A stretch of DNA of 64,000 nucleotides, from NCBI GenBank assembly GCA_963969345.1, contig OZ017768.1, forward strand, positions 5,170,718-5,234,717. Reading direction: 5' to 3'. A program made the translations under genes and the position numbers. Shown in pieces: positions 10,266 to 20,603 of the stretch (positions are counted from its first letter, which is position 1; each line of letters opens with the position of its first letter). Under the pieces are notes generated by a model. That model worked only from the letters and a program-made list of their open reading frames with translations. It did no database searches and was not told the DNA's origin. The DNA comes from Turbatrix aceti (Eukaryota > Nematoda > Chromadorea > Rhabditida > Panagrolaimidae).

Positions 10266-11640
10266 CTTTCTTGTAAATAAATATGAACAATCGATACAGG
10301 TGGCGTGTTTTCACCCGTTCGCATGAACCGGCTCGGTCAGTCATCGGAGAAAGACAGACATCATCGGCGGAGAACACTTGGAAAGCAAAGACGTCCCTTG
10401 TTTTTTACAGAAAACTTTTTTGGTTATTTTTTTTTCAAATAAATAAATAAAATATGCGTATATAAAATTTGTCTAAAAATACAATACACTAAACAAAAGT
10501 GAGATATATATTTAATTAACGAAATCAAGGATTTACAATTTTACAGAATTAATACAGGTTCGGGTTTTCCGAATTTAAAAATCCAAAAAAAATCGTGAAA
10601 AAATGAAAAAAGTTCGCTGTCATGTTTTATCATTTTGTGTGTGTTTTACAAAGAATAAAAAAACTGCTTATTTCGAACACGTTCTTCTGAAAACAAATAC
10701 ATAAATAAAAAATTTCAGGTAAATAAATATTTTTGAAAAATGTGCGAAAACCGGACATTCATTTACCAAACTTGGAAAAACCAAACAAACTTGAATCTCA
10801 ACTCGAATTTATATAAAATCGCAGCAATAAAACGGAAAAAAATAATACATAACAAAATTTATTAAAAAGTTGTTCGTATTCGTTTGAAGACAAACAAAAA
10901 ACGACTGTTCGTCCCTCCCCGAAGTCGAAGTCTTTTCACCAGGGATGTGCGAACGTTCGTGTTCGTTCGCAAACAAAGATAAATTTTCCGAACAAAAATT
11001 TAGGTAAAATCAGTTAAATGATACTGAAATTGATGTTATTTTTCCAAAAATGACAAATAGTATCAATTGCCTTCGGCAACAAAAAGTGTAGGAAAACTGT
11101 CACCAAAAACGTAAAAACGCATAGTACCGAAGTTTTCGTTTTTATGCCCCGTATGGACAACATATGCTAAAAATCTGTTCGTTCGCGAACACTGACAAAA
11201 ATGTTCGCGTTCGTTCGATTTCTCGAACAAAATTAACAGAATGTTCGTGTTTGTTCGAGAACAAAAAAACGGCTGTTCGCCCATCCCTGCTTCCCTCACT
11301 CGTCAGCGAGATTCTTTTTATTGGATCACAACGATGCGAAAAGAAATAAAACAACGTTCTACAGGACGGGAGTTGTGGGAATAAGGCAAGGCGCGTTTAA
11401 TCTGTAGGAGGGATGAATTTCAAGCTGTTATTTGTTTCAATGGCGAAATAATAAAAATCCGTTACGTCGCAGGTAGGAGAGGTGAGTGGGTGGGTGCACA
11501 GGTTCGCGGTCATCTGGACGTAGGTAGTAGGAAAAGTCGATCGATCGGAACAAAAAAAATATACTCGCGTTTCGTCTTTCTGTCGTCTTTGGTCATTCAT
11601 TCATACACATCGTCGTGCCCCGTTGTCCCGTGTGTTTCGT
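10266..11640. other. Intergenic region between PGLS and Patronin
   Basis: No gene is visible. It is AT-rich up to 10860, then holds a solo right end of the GTTCGCGAAC family (about 10867-10918, ending ACGACTGTTCGTCCCTCCC) and a complete copy at 10941-11288. The last 250 bases are the 3' flank of Patronin. Confidence 0.6.
10941..11288 (+). mobile_element. Best-preserved copy of the GTTCGCGAAC MITE-like family
   Basis: Starts AGGGATGTGCGAACGTTCG and ends CGGCTGTTCGCCCATCCCT. The outer 14 bases are inverted repeats of each other (AGGGATGtGCGAAC against AGGGATGgGCGAAC). Inside are the perfect palindrome GTTCGCGAAC at 11181-11190, several GTTCG/CGAAC half-sites, and a central block around GCATAGTACCGAAG. 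No open reading frame is present. It is the reference copy for this window. Confidence 0.75.
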
Positions 11641-14600
11641 TCAACGAGCACCGCTATGGGGAATCTTTGGCTTCTGCCAGAGGAGGTCCTGAATCGTGAA
11701 GCCGTCGATCGTCGGCGAGAGATGCTTGGCCGGAATATGGTTGAAGTGCTTCGATCCTGAGTCATACCTGCAAAAAAAAAACAAAAAAATTCGTCAACTG
11801 CCCTCAAAAAACCTACTTGTACATGAGATTCATCATGTCTTCTTTCACGATCTTCGGCCCAGTGCCGTGCAGTCGGTGAGCGGTATCAGAAGCACCGTCC
11901 CACGTGTACAGCCCCCGGTACTGGCATTTTTGGTCACGGAAAAGCACCAGAAAATGCTTGGAATCGCTGTTTGCCATGGCTTGAGTCACGCCGTTTCGCA
12001 TGTCCGCGGACACAGCGCCCGGGAAGATGGAATACGTGATGGCGTTGTTTATCAGCGCCCTGTTCGACTTTGGAGTGTGTTTCGAGAAGAGTTTGAGAGC
12101 TGAAAAATGGTTGAGTTGACCAGTAAACTACAATCAAAAATAGGCGAACAGCCGTTTTTTGTTCGTGAACAAATATTATCAATTTTAAAATTTTGTTCAA
12201 AAATTAAAAAAAAACGCGAAACATTTTTGACCGTATTTGAGAGGTAATTTCAATCGATTGTGCAAAATTTTTGGTACCCGAGTAAAAAACTATCTAAAAA
12301 ATTGGGTAGTCCATGTTTTTTCGTTCTCGAAAGCAATTTTGATACACATTTTCCTGGCTAAATTTTAAAAATGTTATTTTCCATTTTTTTGTCAAATAAC
12401 ATCAATTTTGACCCAAATTTATCCCAATTTTTGTTCGTTTTATCGTTTGGAAAATTTGATTTTGCTCTAAAGCAAACTCGAACAAAGAAATATTACAAAA
12501 AAATGAAAAAAAAAAGGAAAAAAATCGAATTTGTTTGCAAACGAACGCAAATGTTCGCCCAACCATTTTTACGATTATCGGGATAACTCACTTGGCTCAG
12601 CGGTCGAAGGCACGTGGATGCGAGGAGTTGAATTCGCGCTGTCGCCGGCATTGCTACGAGCCCGGCTTGGTCGCTGCATCGTGCTCGGTCGCACGTCGCT
12701 CATCTAGAAATCCAATCCATTCAGGTAACATTTTTCACGACTCAATCAGCTTACCGTGCTCTGGGCCTTGACAAACGGCGGCTGGCTGTGGCCACGCTGG
12801 AGTGAGCTCGTCGATCGCGCGGACATTGTCGGACTGCCGGTAGACAGCTCAGGGAATTCTTTTTCAAGCTTCTTACGCTTGTATTCCTCGAATAGCTTCT
12901 GCCTGAAATCCAGACGCGTTACCCAGAGACAAAAAAAGAGTGTCAACGCACCTTCGCTCGATCTTTTCCAACTTCTTCTGCTCCGCGAGCTCCTGTCGTT
13001 GGATTTCCATCATCTTCTTCTCGGCCATCTGTGCATTTTTCTCCTCGATGCGATCCGCGATTTGTTCCTTCCTCTTCATGAGATTCGCGTACATGGCTGC
13101 TCGTTTGGCGTTCATTTCTGGCGTCTGTAAAAAAAATATCAGATGAAAAAAAATTTCATAAACCTTCCAATAATTTTTTTTTAAATCTTTTTCGAAGAAT
13201 CCAACGAATGCCAACATTTTTACTGTGTTTGCAAACACGAACATATTTTTTTTTATGAATTGTGCAAAATTTTGTTCTCCCGAGTAAAAAAAACGAAAAA
13301 TGGGGTAGTCCACGTTTTCTCGTAACAGTTTTCATAAGCTTATTCGTGCAAAAATTTGATAAATGTTATTCACCAATTTTGTCTAAAAATATTGATTTTG
13401 ACACTGTTACCATAATTTTGTCCCAATTTTTGTAGGTTTTATCTGTTCAAAAAATTTAACTTTGTTTTAGAACGTATAAATTTTAGAAAAATCTGTTTGC
13501 GAACAAACGAACACGAACAAACAAATTTAAGAAAAATGTGTTCGCGAATGAACACAAACAAAAAAAAATTAATTTTTTTCGAAAACGAACGCAAACGTTC
13601 GCCCAATCCTGCCCCCAACTCACCATAGCGGGGTCAACTTCGTCCGCAATCGTGAATCCCGCCGGCGTCTTGTCGCTTCCATTTCCATTCGTGATCGAAG
13701 ACGGCGACCTGGGTTCGTTGTTGCGCCATCGAGGTGACTGTTCACCAGGTGGGGAAGTCGGATCACGGGGTGGGCTCTGCTGTATCGGAGTATGCGGCCG
13801 GGACAAATTTCCATTTGGTGCCCCAAACACCGATTGTCTGGATTGAGAAATCGACGCCGACGCCAAACCAGCCAGCGATCCGCCGCTCTGCGAAGGCGAT
13901 GGCCCCCCGCCCGGTGCTTCTCGGGCCACGGGGACAATATCCGGTCGGACTGCTTCATCGACGGCCGCAGCGACGTGAGAAGGAGTCGCAGTCGCGGTGG
14001 AAGGCTTGTTATCCGACCACAACCGCCGGGGCTTTCTGCTGGACACGCCGTACGTCATTCCCCAGTTTGTCAGATTTCTCTTCAACTCGAGCGGAGGATC
14101 GAGGCGGCTGTTGGACGCGTTCGCCTGGTGGAGGTGGAATGTGTTTGCGTTGGGCAGAGCGCCGGAGTACTCGTCGAACGACGCGCGATGGCCAAAGTAG
14201 GGCGATTGGGCTGCGCCGGCGTCGTACATGCTGTACGACATGCCTGAGTTCGGCAGAGTGCCATACCGATTCGGCGTCGTCGGATACGGGTTGTAGGAAT
14301 GCTGGGGAGGCAGCGGAGGTAGCGGCGGCGGGGCGTAGGCCATCTGCTGCTGAGGGTCATACATTGGAGGCTGCTGGGGGGCGTAGTGCGAGTACGGCAT
14401 CGCGTACATCGAGTGCGAGTCCTGCTGTTGGACGGGAGGCGGCCGGTAGGGGGAGTACATCATGTCTGCAAGATTTACGATCGTTTTGGCCAGAAATCGG
14501 CAAGCAGAAGTTTTTTTTGTTTGCAAACAAACAATTTTTTTAATTTATTTTTTTTTTAAATCTGAACAAATGCGAAAATTTTTGACAGTGTTCGCAAACG

Positions 14601-17600
14601 AACAGAATTTTTTATCAATCGTGCGAAATTTTGTTCCCCGAGTGAAAATACAAAAAAATAGTGTCTGAATTTGATGAATATTATTTGCCCTTTTTTTTGT
14701 CAATTTTGACATTGTTACCGTAAATTTACCCCAATTTTTTTCGGTTTACCTGTTCAAAAAATTTTACTTTGTTCGCGAACAAACGAACAAAGCAATAAAT
14801 TTTAGAAAAATCTATTTGCGAACGAATACGAACGTTCTTCGATCCCTAGTTTAGACAATTTGACCAGCCAAATTATACAAAAAAATATATAAAACGTGTC
14901 CCAAAAGACCAAAAAAATAAAATAAAAGCAATAAAACTTACCATTGTGAATAGAAGGCTGTGAAATGGCGTGAGACATGCCAGTCGGCGGCCTTGTAGCG
15001 CCACCCATCGTCACGCTTTCCAACTGCTCCCGGAGACTTTGCACCTGTTGAGACAGGAATTCTTCCCGGGCAGTCGCCGGTTGAACGCTCATGTTCGGAT
15101 TCGAAGGCGCTCCGATCATCGTGCTGGGAGTTCTGGCCAGCATGGGATCGGCGCCATTCAGACCCGCAGGCAGACGGCTGGGCGTCTGATGTGTTGTGGA
15201 CGCCATCGCAAGACCAGGTGGAGAGAGGTTGACGAGTTCGCTCTGCGCTCTTCCGCGGTTGTTGTCCTAAAAAACAATAACACCGTCAAAAAAATCAACA
15301 TTCAGCCAATGGTCACATAAAACCCCTCCAAAAATTATCGATCAAAGATTGCTTTTTTTCAGGTATGAAATCCGATTCAGGACCATGCCCGCCTTTCAAA
15401 TCGCGCCGGATAATAAATAAATAAATGCGGAAATAAATGATAGAGGCAGCCATCCGAGTGTATCAACAAAAAAGGAGCGCAAAAGTTTGGGGGGGGGGCG
15501 AGAAAGAGACAAAAGAAAGATAGGATCAATTTGCGCTCGCATCGGGTCAAGGGACAATGACAACAGCGACAACGATACTGGGTGAGGTGAGGGGATAGCG
15601 TTGTTACGGATAAAACTGTGACGACCCCTAATTCTTCAACACCGTCTGACCAGTTTGGAAGGCGGTCGCTACTTCCAGCCACCTGGGCTGTCATCTATCG
15701 CGCCTCTACGAATAAATGCAATGTGCACCAAGAAAAGCAAGAAAGAAGCGCACAATTTATCTAGCAAAAAGCAAAACCAGCGCATTTGAGGTGTCAAAAA
15801 AAGAAAAAAATAAAGGTCTGTAAGAGGATAAAAAATTTGTCAAATATCCGGAGGCGCGTAAAGCATAAACAAAACTTTTTTTCGGCTTTATGGAGATAAA
15901 AAACAGTTCTTTTGGAATCTAATTTGCTGAAACAAGCGTCTGCAAGACGAATAAATATAATTGCCACGACGCGACACGACGTGGGTTGCTCGTTTCGAAC
16001 GCGTGCGCGATTAATCGCCGACCGGCCGAGGCATGCAATCGATCGCAAACCAAAACAAACAACAGGAAAAAGAGCCGAGTCGCACAATTATACAGGTCGC
16101 ATCATCGTGTTTGTTTCTAAATATTCCTCTTACGGCCATGCAAGCCAGTTAGACGTACACGAGGTAAACGGCCCCCAAATGGCATGCATAAAACGATTCC
16201 TAGGGGTGCTGTTTTCGTTTTCCATTGTTACTTCACGCATAAAAAATTGTTCCGTTCCATCGAGTGCTGCAAACAGGTACCCGGCAAGAAAAACCTAAAA
16301 TTTCGGGTACCCGACAAAAAAATCCGAATTATTTTAGGATACCCGATACAAAAACCCGCAATTTTTTGTGTATAAAAAACTCAAAATTTTTAGGATAAAA
16401 AATATAACAAAAATTAAAAAATTGACTTTTTCATGATTTTTTTTTTGCAAAAATGCGTAATTTTGGTAAAAGCATAAATTTTCTTTCCAGAACCCGATCC
16501 GAAAATTCCAGTAACCCGCCCAAAAACCGGGTCGGATCGGGTTTTCGGTCCGATACCCGACAGCACTCGTTCAACCAGATCGAAGCCACCGCCGACCGCC
16601 AAAAAAGTCATTGCTCAGGTCAAGTAAGTGGATTCCATTCACAGAAAATCAGGAGTTAGGAACATTAGCGTCATCATGGCAAGGACTACGACGGCTTGGC
16701 TCCGATCCAGGTGCACGCGTCTCCGCACCCGGTTAACTGATCATCGGTGGCCCCTCTAATTTTTTTCTTCTTCCGCACAACCACGCGCGTAGGCCCGTAA
16801 TCAAATCAAACGCGCAATGAGACTTACATTAGTTCGAATGAGCTTGAAAAACGCATCTTTACCGGCTTTTTGTCTTTCGGCTTCGTTCGCGGAACTGAAA
16901 CAGTCACAGTTTAATTAAAAAAAATTTAAAATCAAGGCAATTAGGCTGCTTCCGGGTTTGCAAATTTGAAAAAAAAACTTACTTTTCCATAAACTGCTTT
17001 TGCTCGTATTCCTGACGTCGCTGATGCATCGCGAGCCGCACCGCCGTCAAACTGGCAGGATCGAGCTTGGATCCGTCTTTGCCGCCCATAGGATCGCTCG
17101 GGGATACCATATCGTTGGCCAGCATGCCAAAACTCATCGTCGCGGCTCCGGCAGGAAGAGTTGTCGGACGATAGGCACGCTCCGTGCTCTTGTTCGTCAT
17201 CAACGAGTCCTGGGAGCTCAGCGAAAGGTCTGGAAGAGATGAAAGGTTGGCGTGACCCTTTTTTTGGCCCAAGAAAAATAAAAAAAAAATAGAAAATGAA
17301 TCAATCGACAGTGCATACAGGAAAAATGGAAAGCAAGAACGTAGCCACCGTAAACGGACAAAGGAAGATGGACAAGAAACAAATTCGAAACTCACGACGA
17401 TCTCGATTTGCAGTCTGTGAAACCCGGGTGCGTGGAGGATGCATCGGACGATTGGCCAGGTTCTGAGCTCGTAAATCTGGGATCGCCTGGATCGGCACAA
17501 ATCTCCGCTGCGTGGGGGATAAAATTTGTGCTGCAAAGAAAGAGAGGAAAATAAAAGCGTACAGGAATTCCACAGGCCATCACCGTTCCCGAAAAAAATT

Positions 17601-19235
17601 ATTATTGAAAAAAAATTTTTTTTATCAAATTTTTTTGAAATAATTTTCGCTAGTTTTGCAACAGTGAACTAATTGGACACGGACAAAAATGCCGAAAAAA
17701 AACACCAACCTGATACAGGATCCGGCGGAGGAGGCTCAAAAAAGAAAAATAAATCCGCCAGAAAAGCGTTGATATTTGGCTGCAGACTTTCGTGGAGATA
17801 TAAAATGTCATCGACCTCGAAATGAAAAGTGTTCCACGGCAGATACATCTCACAGAAGCTCTTGAGCAGGCCCAGGTTGTACCGACAGTCCTGTAGGCTG
17901 ATCGGGTCGTTGAAACAAATGTCCGTGAGCACGATCTGATTCGGCCGGTAAAAAGAAACCAAAGCTGTGATACACGTTCCGTCGCAGAGGTCTTCGTAGA
18001 GGTCTTCCATCTCGGGTACCGTAATCTCGTTCGACATGAGACCACTTCTGAACTGCATGTCAGACTTCTCGACTTCGTCACGGACAAGTAGGCAGATTTT
18101 GTTGATCCAGAAAAGCAGCGCGTCGATCGAATCCATGGGTTCTTCGCGTTTGTCGACATCTGTGTACTCCGATACCGCATGGACCACTCGTTCGATCGAA
18201 ATGATCGATTTCATGTGGGCTGTCATGAGAGCGTCCATGAGTGCGAGATGGGTCGACATCCGGATCGGATCGGAAGCCAGCAGTGCCATTTCGGTGACCA
18301 GCGTCCCATCGACGTCGCGGACTTCTATTTCGACCGCTCTGGACAGCGCGCGTAGCACTGTTCCATGGCTTTCCTAAAAAATTGGAAATTGGGTTACGGT
18401 AATATAAAAAATTTTGAAATCCTAAAAATGATCTGACAAAGAAAAATACAGTAAACTCTATTTCAAAAAACAAAATCTCATCCATCATTCGTTTTTTTTA
18501 AGTTTAAAAGTCCTTGTGGAAAGAAATTTTTGTCCGTTTCCGAACAAAAAATCAATAACAAAATCAAAAAAAAAATTTCAAAACTCACGTTGACCAGAGA
18601 TGAATCGCGAAGAATACGAGAAGCAGCCTGTGAGTAGAGCGAACCGTTGGTGAGTGCCATTGACACAGCCGGGCACAGCTCCAAGTTACCCTAAAAATCA
18701 TTGCACGTCCATCCTGTCTCTGATCATGATCGTAAACTCCAACTCACGGCATCGTTTCGGTAAAAAAGCTCACAGAGCTTGTCTGGGATACCGCTGTCTT
18801 CGTAAATGCGCGTAATCAGCCACTTGAGTGAGGCAATCAATTTTCCCTGCAAGATATCAAATTTTCCTTTCAAGATTATTGCTTGCGGAAACGATCGATC
18901 GTTTCCGTCAAATTGGAACAGTATTTTTTTTTCCGCCTCGACTGTTTAGGCCTTTTTGGAAGCGGTGGTGACAGGAGAGATAAATATAAATGGATGGATG
19001 GAAAAGGACTGTTGTTGTCTACTTTTTGGTGGGAGCAATGCATTGTTAATCAATTTGGGACTTAAAAGTCGTTCATGTTCGTGTGCTTCTTCACGACAAT
19101 GCGTTCGCATTATTACGGTCCCAGTCAAAACAAGCATAGCCTGGGAAAACAATCTGGAGCGATAAGAAGCCAGCCACTCACCTCCTCAGCGTTATAGTCG
19201 TTGACGTTGACCGATCGCGCGTCTTCGTCCTCCAT
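11641..19235 (-). CDS. CAMSAP: CAMSAP/Patronin, microtubule minus-end binding protein
   Basis: Binds and stabilises free microtubule minus ends. Fourteen coding exons join in phase to about 1125 residues: 19182-19235, 18748-18846, 18589-18690, 17710-18373, 17396-17530, 16983-17229, 16828-16894, 14942-15266, 13624-14465, 12952-13124, 12755-12902, 12592-12703, 11817-12099, 11641-11767. The N-terminal CH domain (exons 2-4) has SLKWLITRIYEDSGIP, LFWINKICLLV and DLYEDLCDGTCITALVSFY. The middle is Pro/Gln/Ser-rich and probably disordered. Exon 10 is a charged coiled coil rich in KRKEQIADRIEEKN. The C-terminal CKK domain has FLVLFRDQKCQYRGLYTW, GPKIVKEDMM, HFNHIPAKHLSPTIDGFTI and DLLWQ. The start MEDEDARS follows an acceptor at 19260, so an upstream exon may add residues. 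Introns carry three GTTCGCGAAC repeats. Confidence 0.9.
12130..12575 (-). repeat. GTTCGCGAAC-family element in a Patronin intron (reverse orientation)
   Basis: Opens with GGCGAACAGCCGTTTTTTGT, the reverse complement of the family's right end. It contains ACCCGAGTAAAAAACTATC and GGGTAGTCCATGTTTTTTCG, and closes with GAACGCAAATGTTCGCCCAA. It lies just upstream of the CKK exon. Confidence 0.7.
13190..13612 (-). repeat. GTTCGCGAAC-family element in a Patronin intron (reverse orientation)
   Basis: Contains TCTCCCGAGTAAAAAAAACG, GGGGTAGTCCACGTTTTCTC, GTTTGCGAACAAACGAACAC and the end GAACGCAAACGTTCGCCCAA. It shares its central block with the copies at 12130 and, inverted, at 59790. Confidence 0.7.
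14505..14848 (-). repeat. GTTCGCGAAC-family element in a Patronin intron (reverse orientation)
   Basis: Contains TTGTTTGCAAACAAACAA, GTTCGCAAACGAACAG, CCCCGAGTGAAAATAC and GTTCGCGAACAAACGAAC. It ends CGAACGTTCTTCGATCCCT, an inverted form of the AGGGAT terminus. Confidence 0.7.
16265..16565. repeat. ACCCG-rich cluster in a large Patronin intron
   Basis: Within 300 bases the pattern ACCCG or its complement recurs about ten times: GGTACCCGGC, CGGGTACCCGAC, GATACCCGATAC, AACCCGATCC, AACCCGCCC, ACCGGGTCGGATCGGGTTTT and GATACCCGAC. The spacing is irregular. It sits in the 1.56 kb intron between 15267 and 16827. Its origin is unknown. Confidence 0.45.
18886..18907. repeat. Perfect 22-base palindrome in Patronin intron 1
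   Basis: Half-site CGGAAACGATC followed directly by its reverse complement GATCGTTTCCG, with no mismatch and no spacer. Confidence 0.8.
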
Positions 19236-20603
19236 GACTGTTGTGTCATCGACCCGAACTAAAAAAACAAAAACGAAACGTGTGGTGTACTTTTTTAATC
19301 GATGTACTTTTCGCGAAGTGTAATCAATTCAACACGCACACGCCAGTTTAAAAAAATAATCGAATCCGAGGTTTTCAGGTCCAGGAAAATGGAGAATTGA
19401 CGACAACGGTGTTTTTTCGAAAGCCAGGCGACTACGACAGCTCTTTGCTGTCCGCAGCGGCGGCCAGCACCATCGAATCGACCGCAACAGCATCCAGTCA
19501 GTCGGTCGTCGACCGACGCGGATGAGAACAAAGCGCGCATTTTGCCAAACCCTGAGTACAACAACGCCGCGGCCGCCGCAGGCGACGGAGTGCACTCGCT
19601 GCTCCCGTTCGTGCCCGCGGGCAAGCGACCAGCTATAAACGCCCTCGCCGAGTGATGACCCACCACCACTGCGGCCATCGCTGCCGCCACCGCTGTTAGA
19701 GCTGCTGCACGCGCTGTGCTGCAGCGTATCTTCCTTCCTTGGCCTCGCCTGCGGCCGCGGCGGACACCGCACCACGCCTCAAGGCCATCGCCGACCGCCG
19801 CTGCTGGCGACCGCCACGTCAAGTGCAACACGCAATAATCACTGTCACTGTCGACGACGTCGTGAATTCGCAGCCCTACTCAAGCTTGAGTTATTTAGTT
19901 GACGCACGCTGCGGTTTGATTTTGTCGTCTCGCGCACCCCCCCCGGGTCCACGTACCGCACATCCATCGGTCGTGGAACGTGTGCGGTGTTCGTTCAATC
20001 GGACAGCATTTCACTATTTCACCGCTTGGGTAATTTGACCGTCCGGTGTGTTCTGCAGCGCTCATTTAGATGCTTTTTATCTCGTTCAATGCCACTCTCC
20101 CGTTTTTTGGCGTGATTTTCACCGCAGGAGTTGGTTATAACTTCAAAATTGTCAACAAAACATGGCAATAACAAGTTTTTTTCGCACTTTTCGGCACTTA
20201 GTTTTTTGTGCCGTCCGTACTTGTTGGGCTTTTCTTTCTTTTATCCGTCGGTGAAGACCACTTCTCACATTTTCGAACTCCCTTTCCTTTCCCGGCAGTG
20301 TCCCCTCCTATTCACACATAATTTTGTCCGTTTTTCATTCCCTTTTTTTCCCCCATATAAAAAGACAAAAATACAAAACAGAATCAAAAATTAGATATAA
20401 AATAGCCGTATAAAGAAAATACACAGTAAAGATAAGTAACACCAGATTTTCGTGGCAAGATCAGACAGACACCGAACTAGTAAAAACCAGACGGGAAAAT
20501 TGAGCAAAAAAAAGATACATCCCCGTAAAACAGACCGTAATCAAAAATAAATACACTCGTACAAAGACATACAAAAAAACAGAGATAAAAACTTGCAAAG
20601 AAA
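19236..20603. other. 5' flank of Patronin and 3' flank of the RdRP gene
   Basis: No conserved gene is visible. The stretch 19430-19850 is unusually GC-rich, with GCCGCCGC-type tracts that give long but low-complexity frames. It probably holds the Patronin promoter and an untranslated first exon, because an acceptor (TTTTTTTAG) lies at 19260. The part beyond 20100 is AT-rich. Confidence 0.5.

Noticed and set aside
19295..19831. Long Ala/Arg/Gly-rich minus-strand frame of 178 codons
   Set aside because: It is GC-rich low-complexity sequence open in several frames, with no domain; more likely promoter or 5' UTR of Patronin.
20131..20394. 87-codon plus frame, Phe/Ser-rich
   Set aside because: It arises from T-rich DNA with no supporting splice sites or homology.
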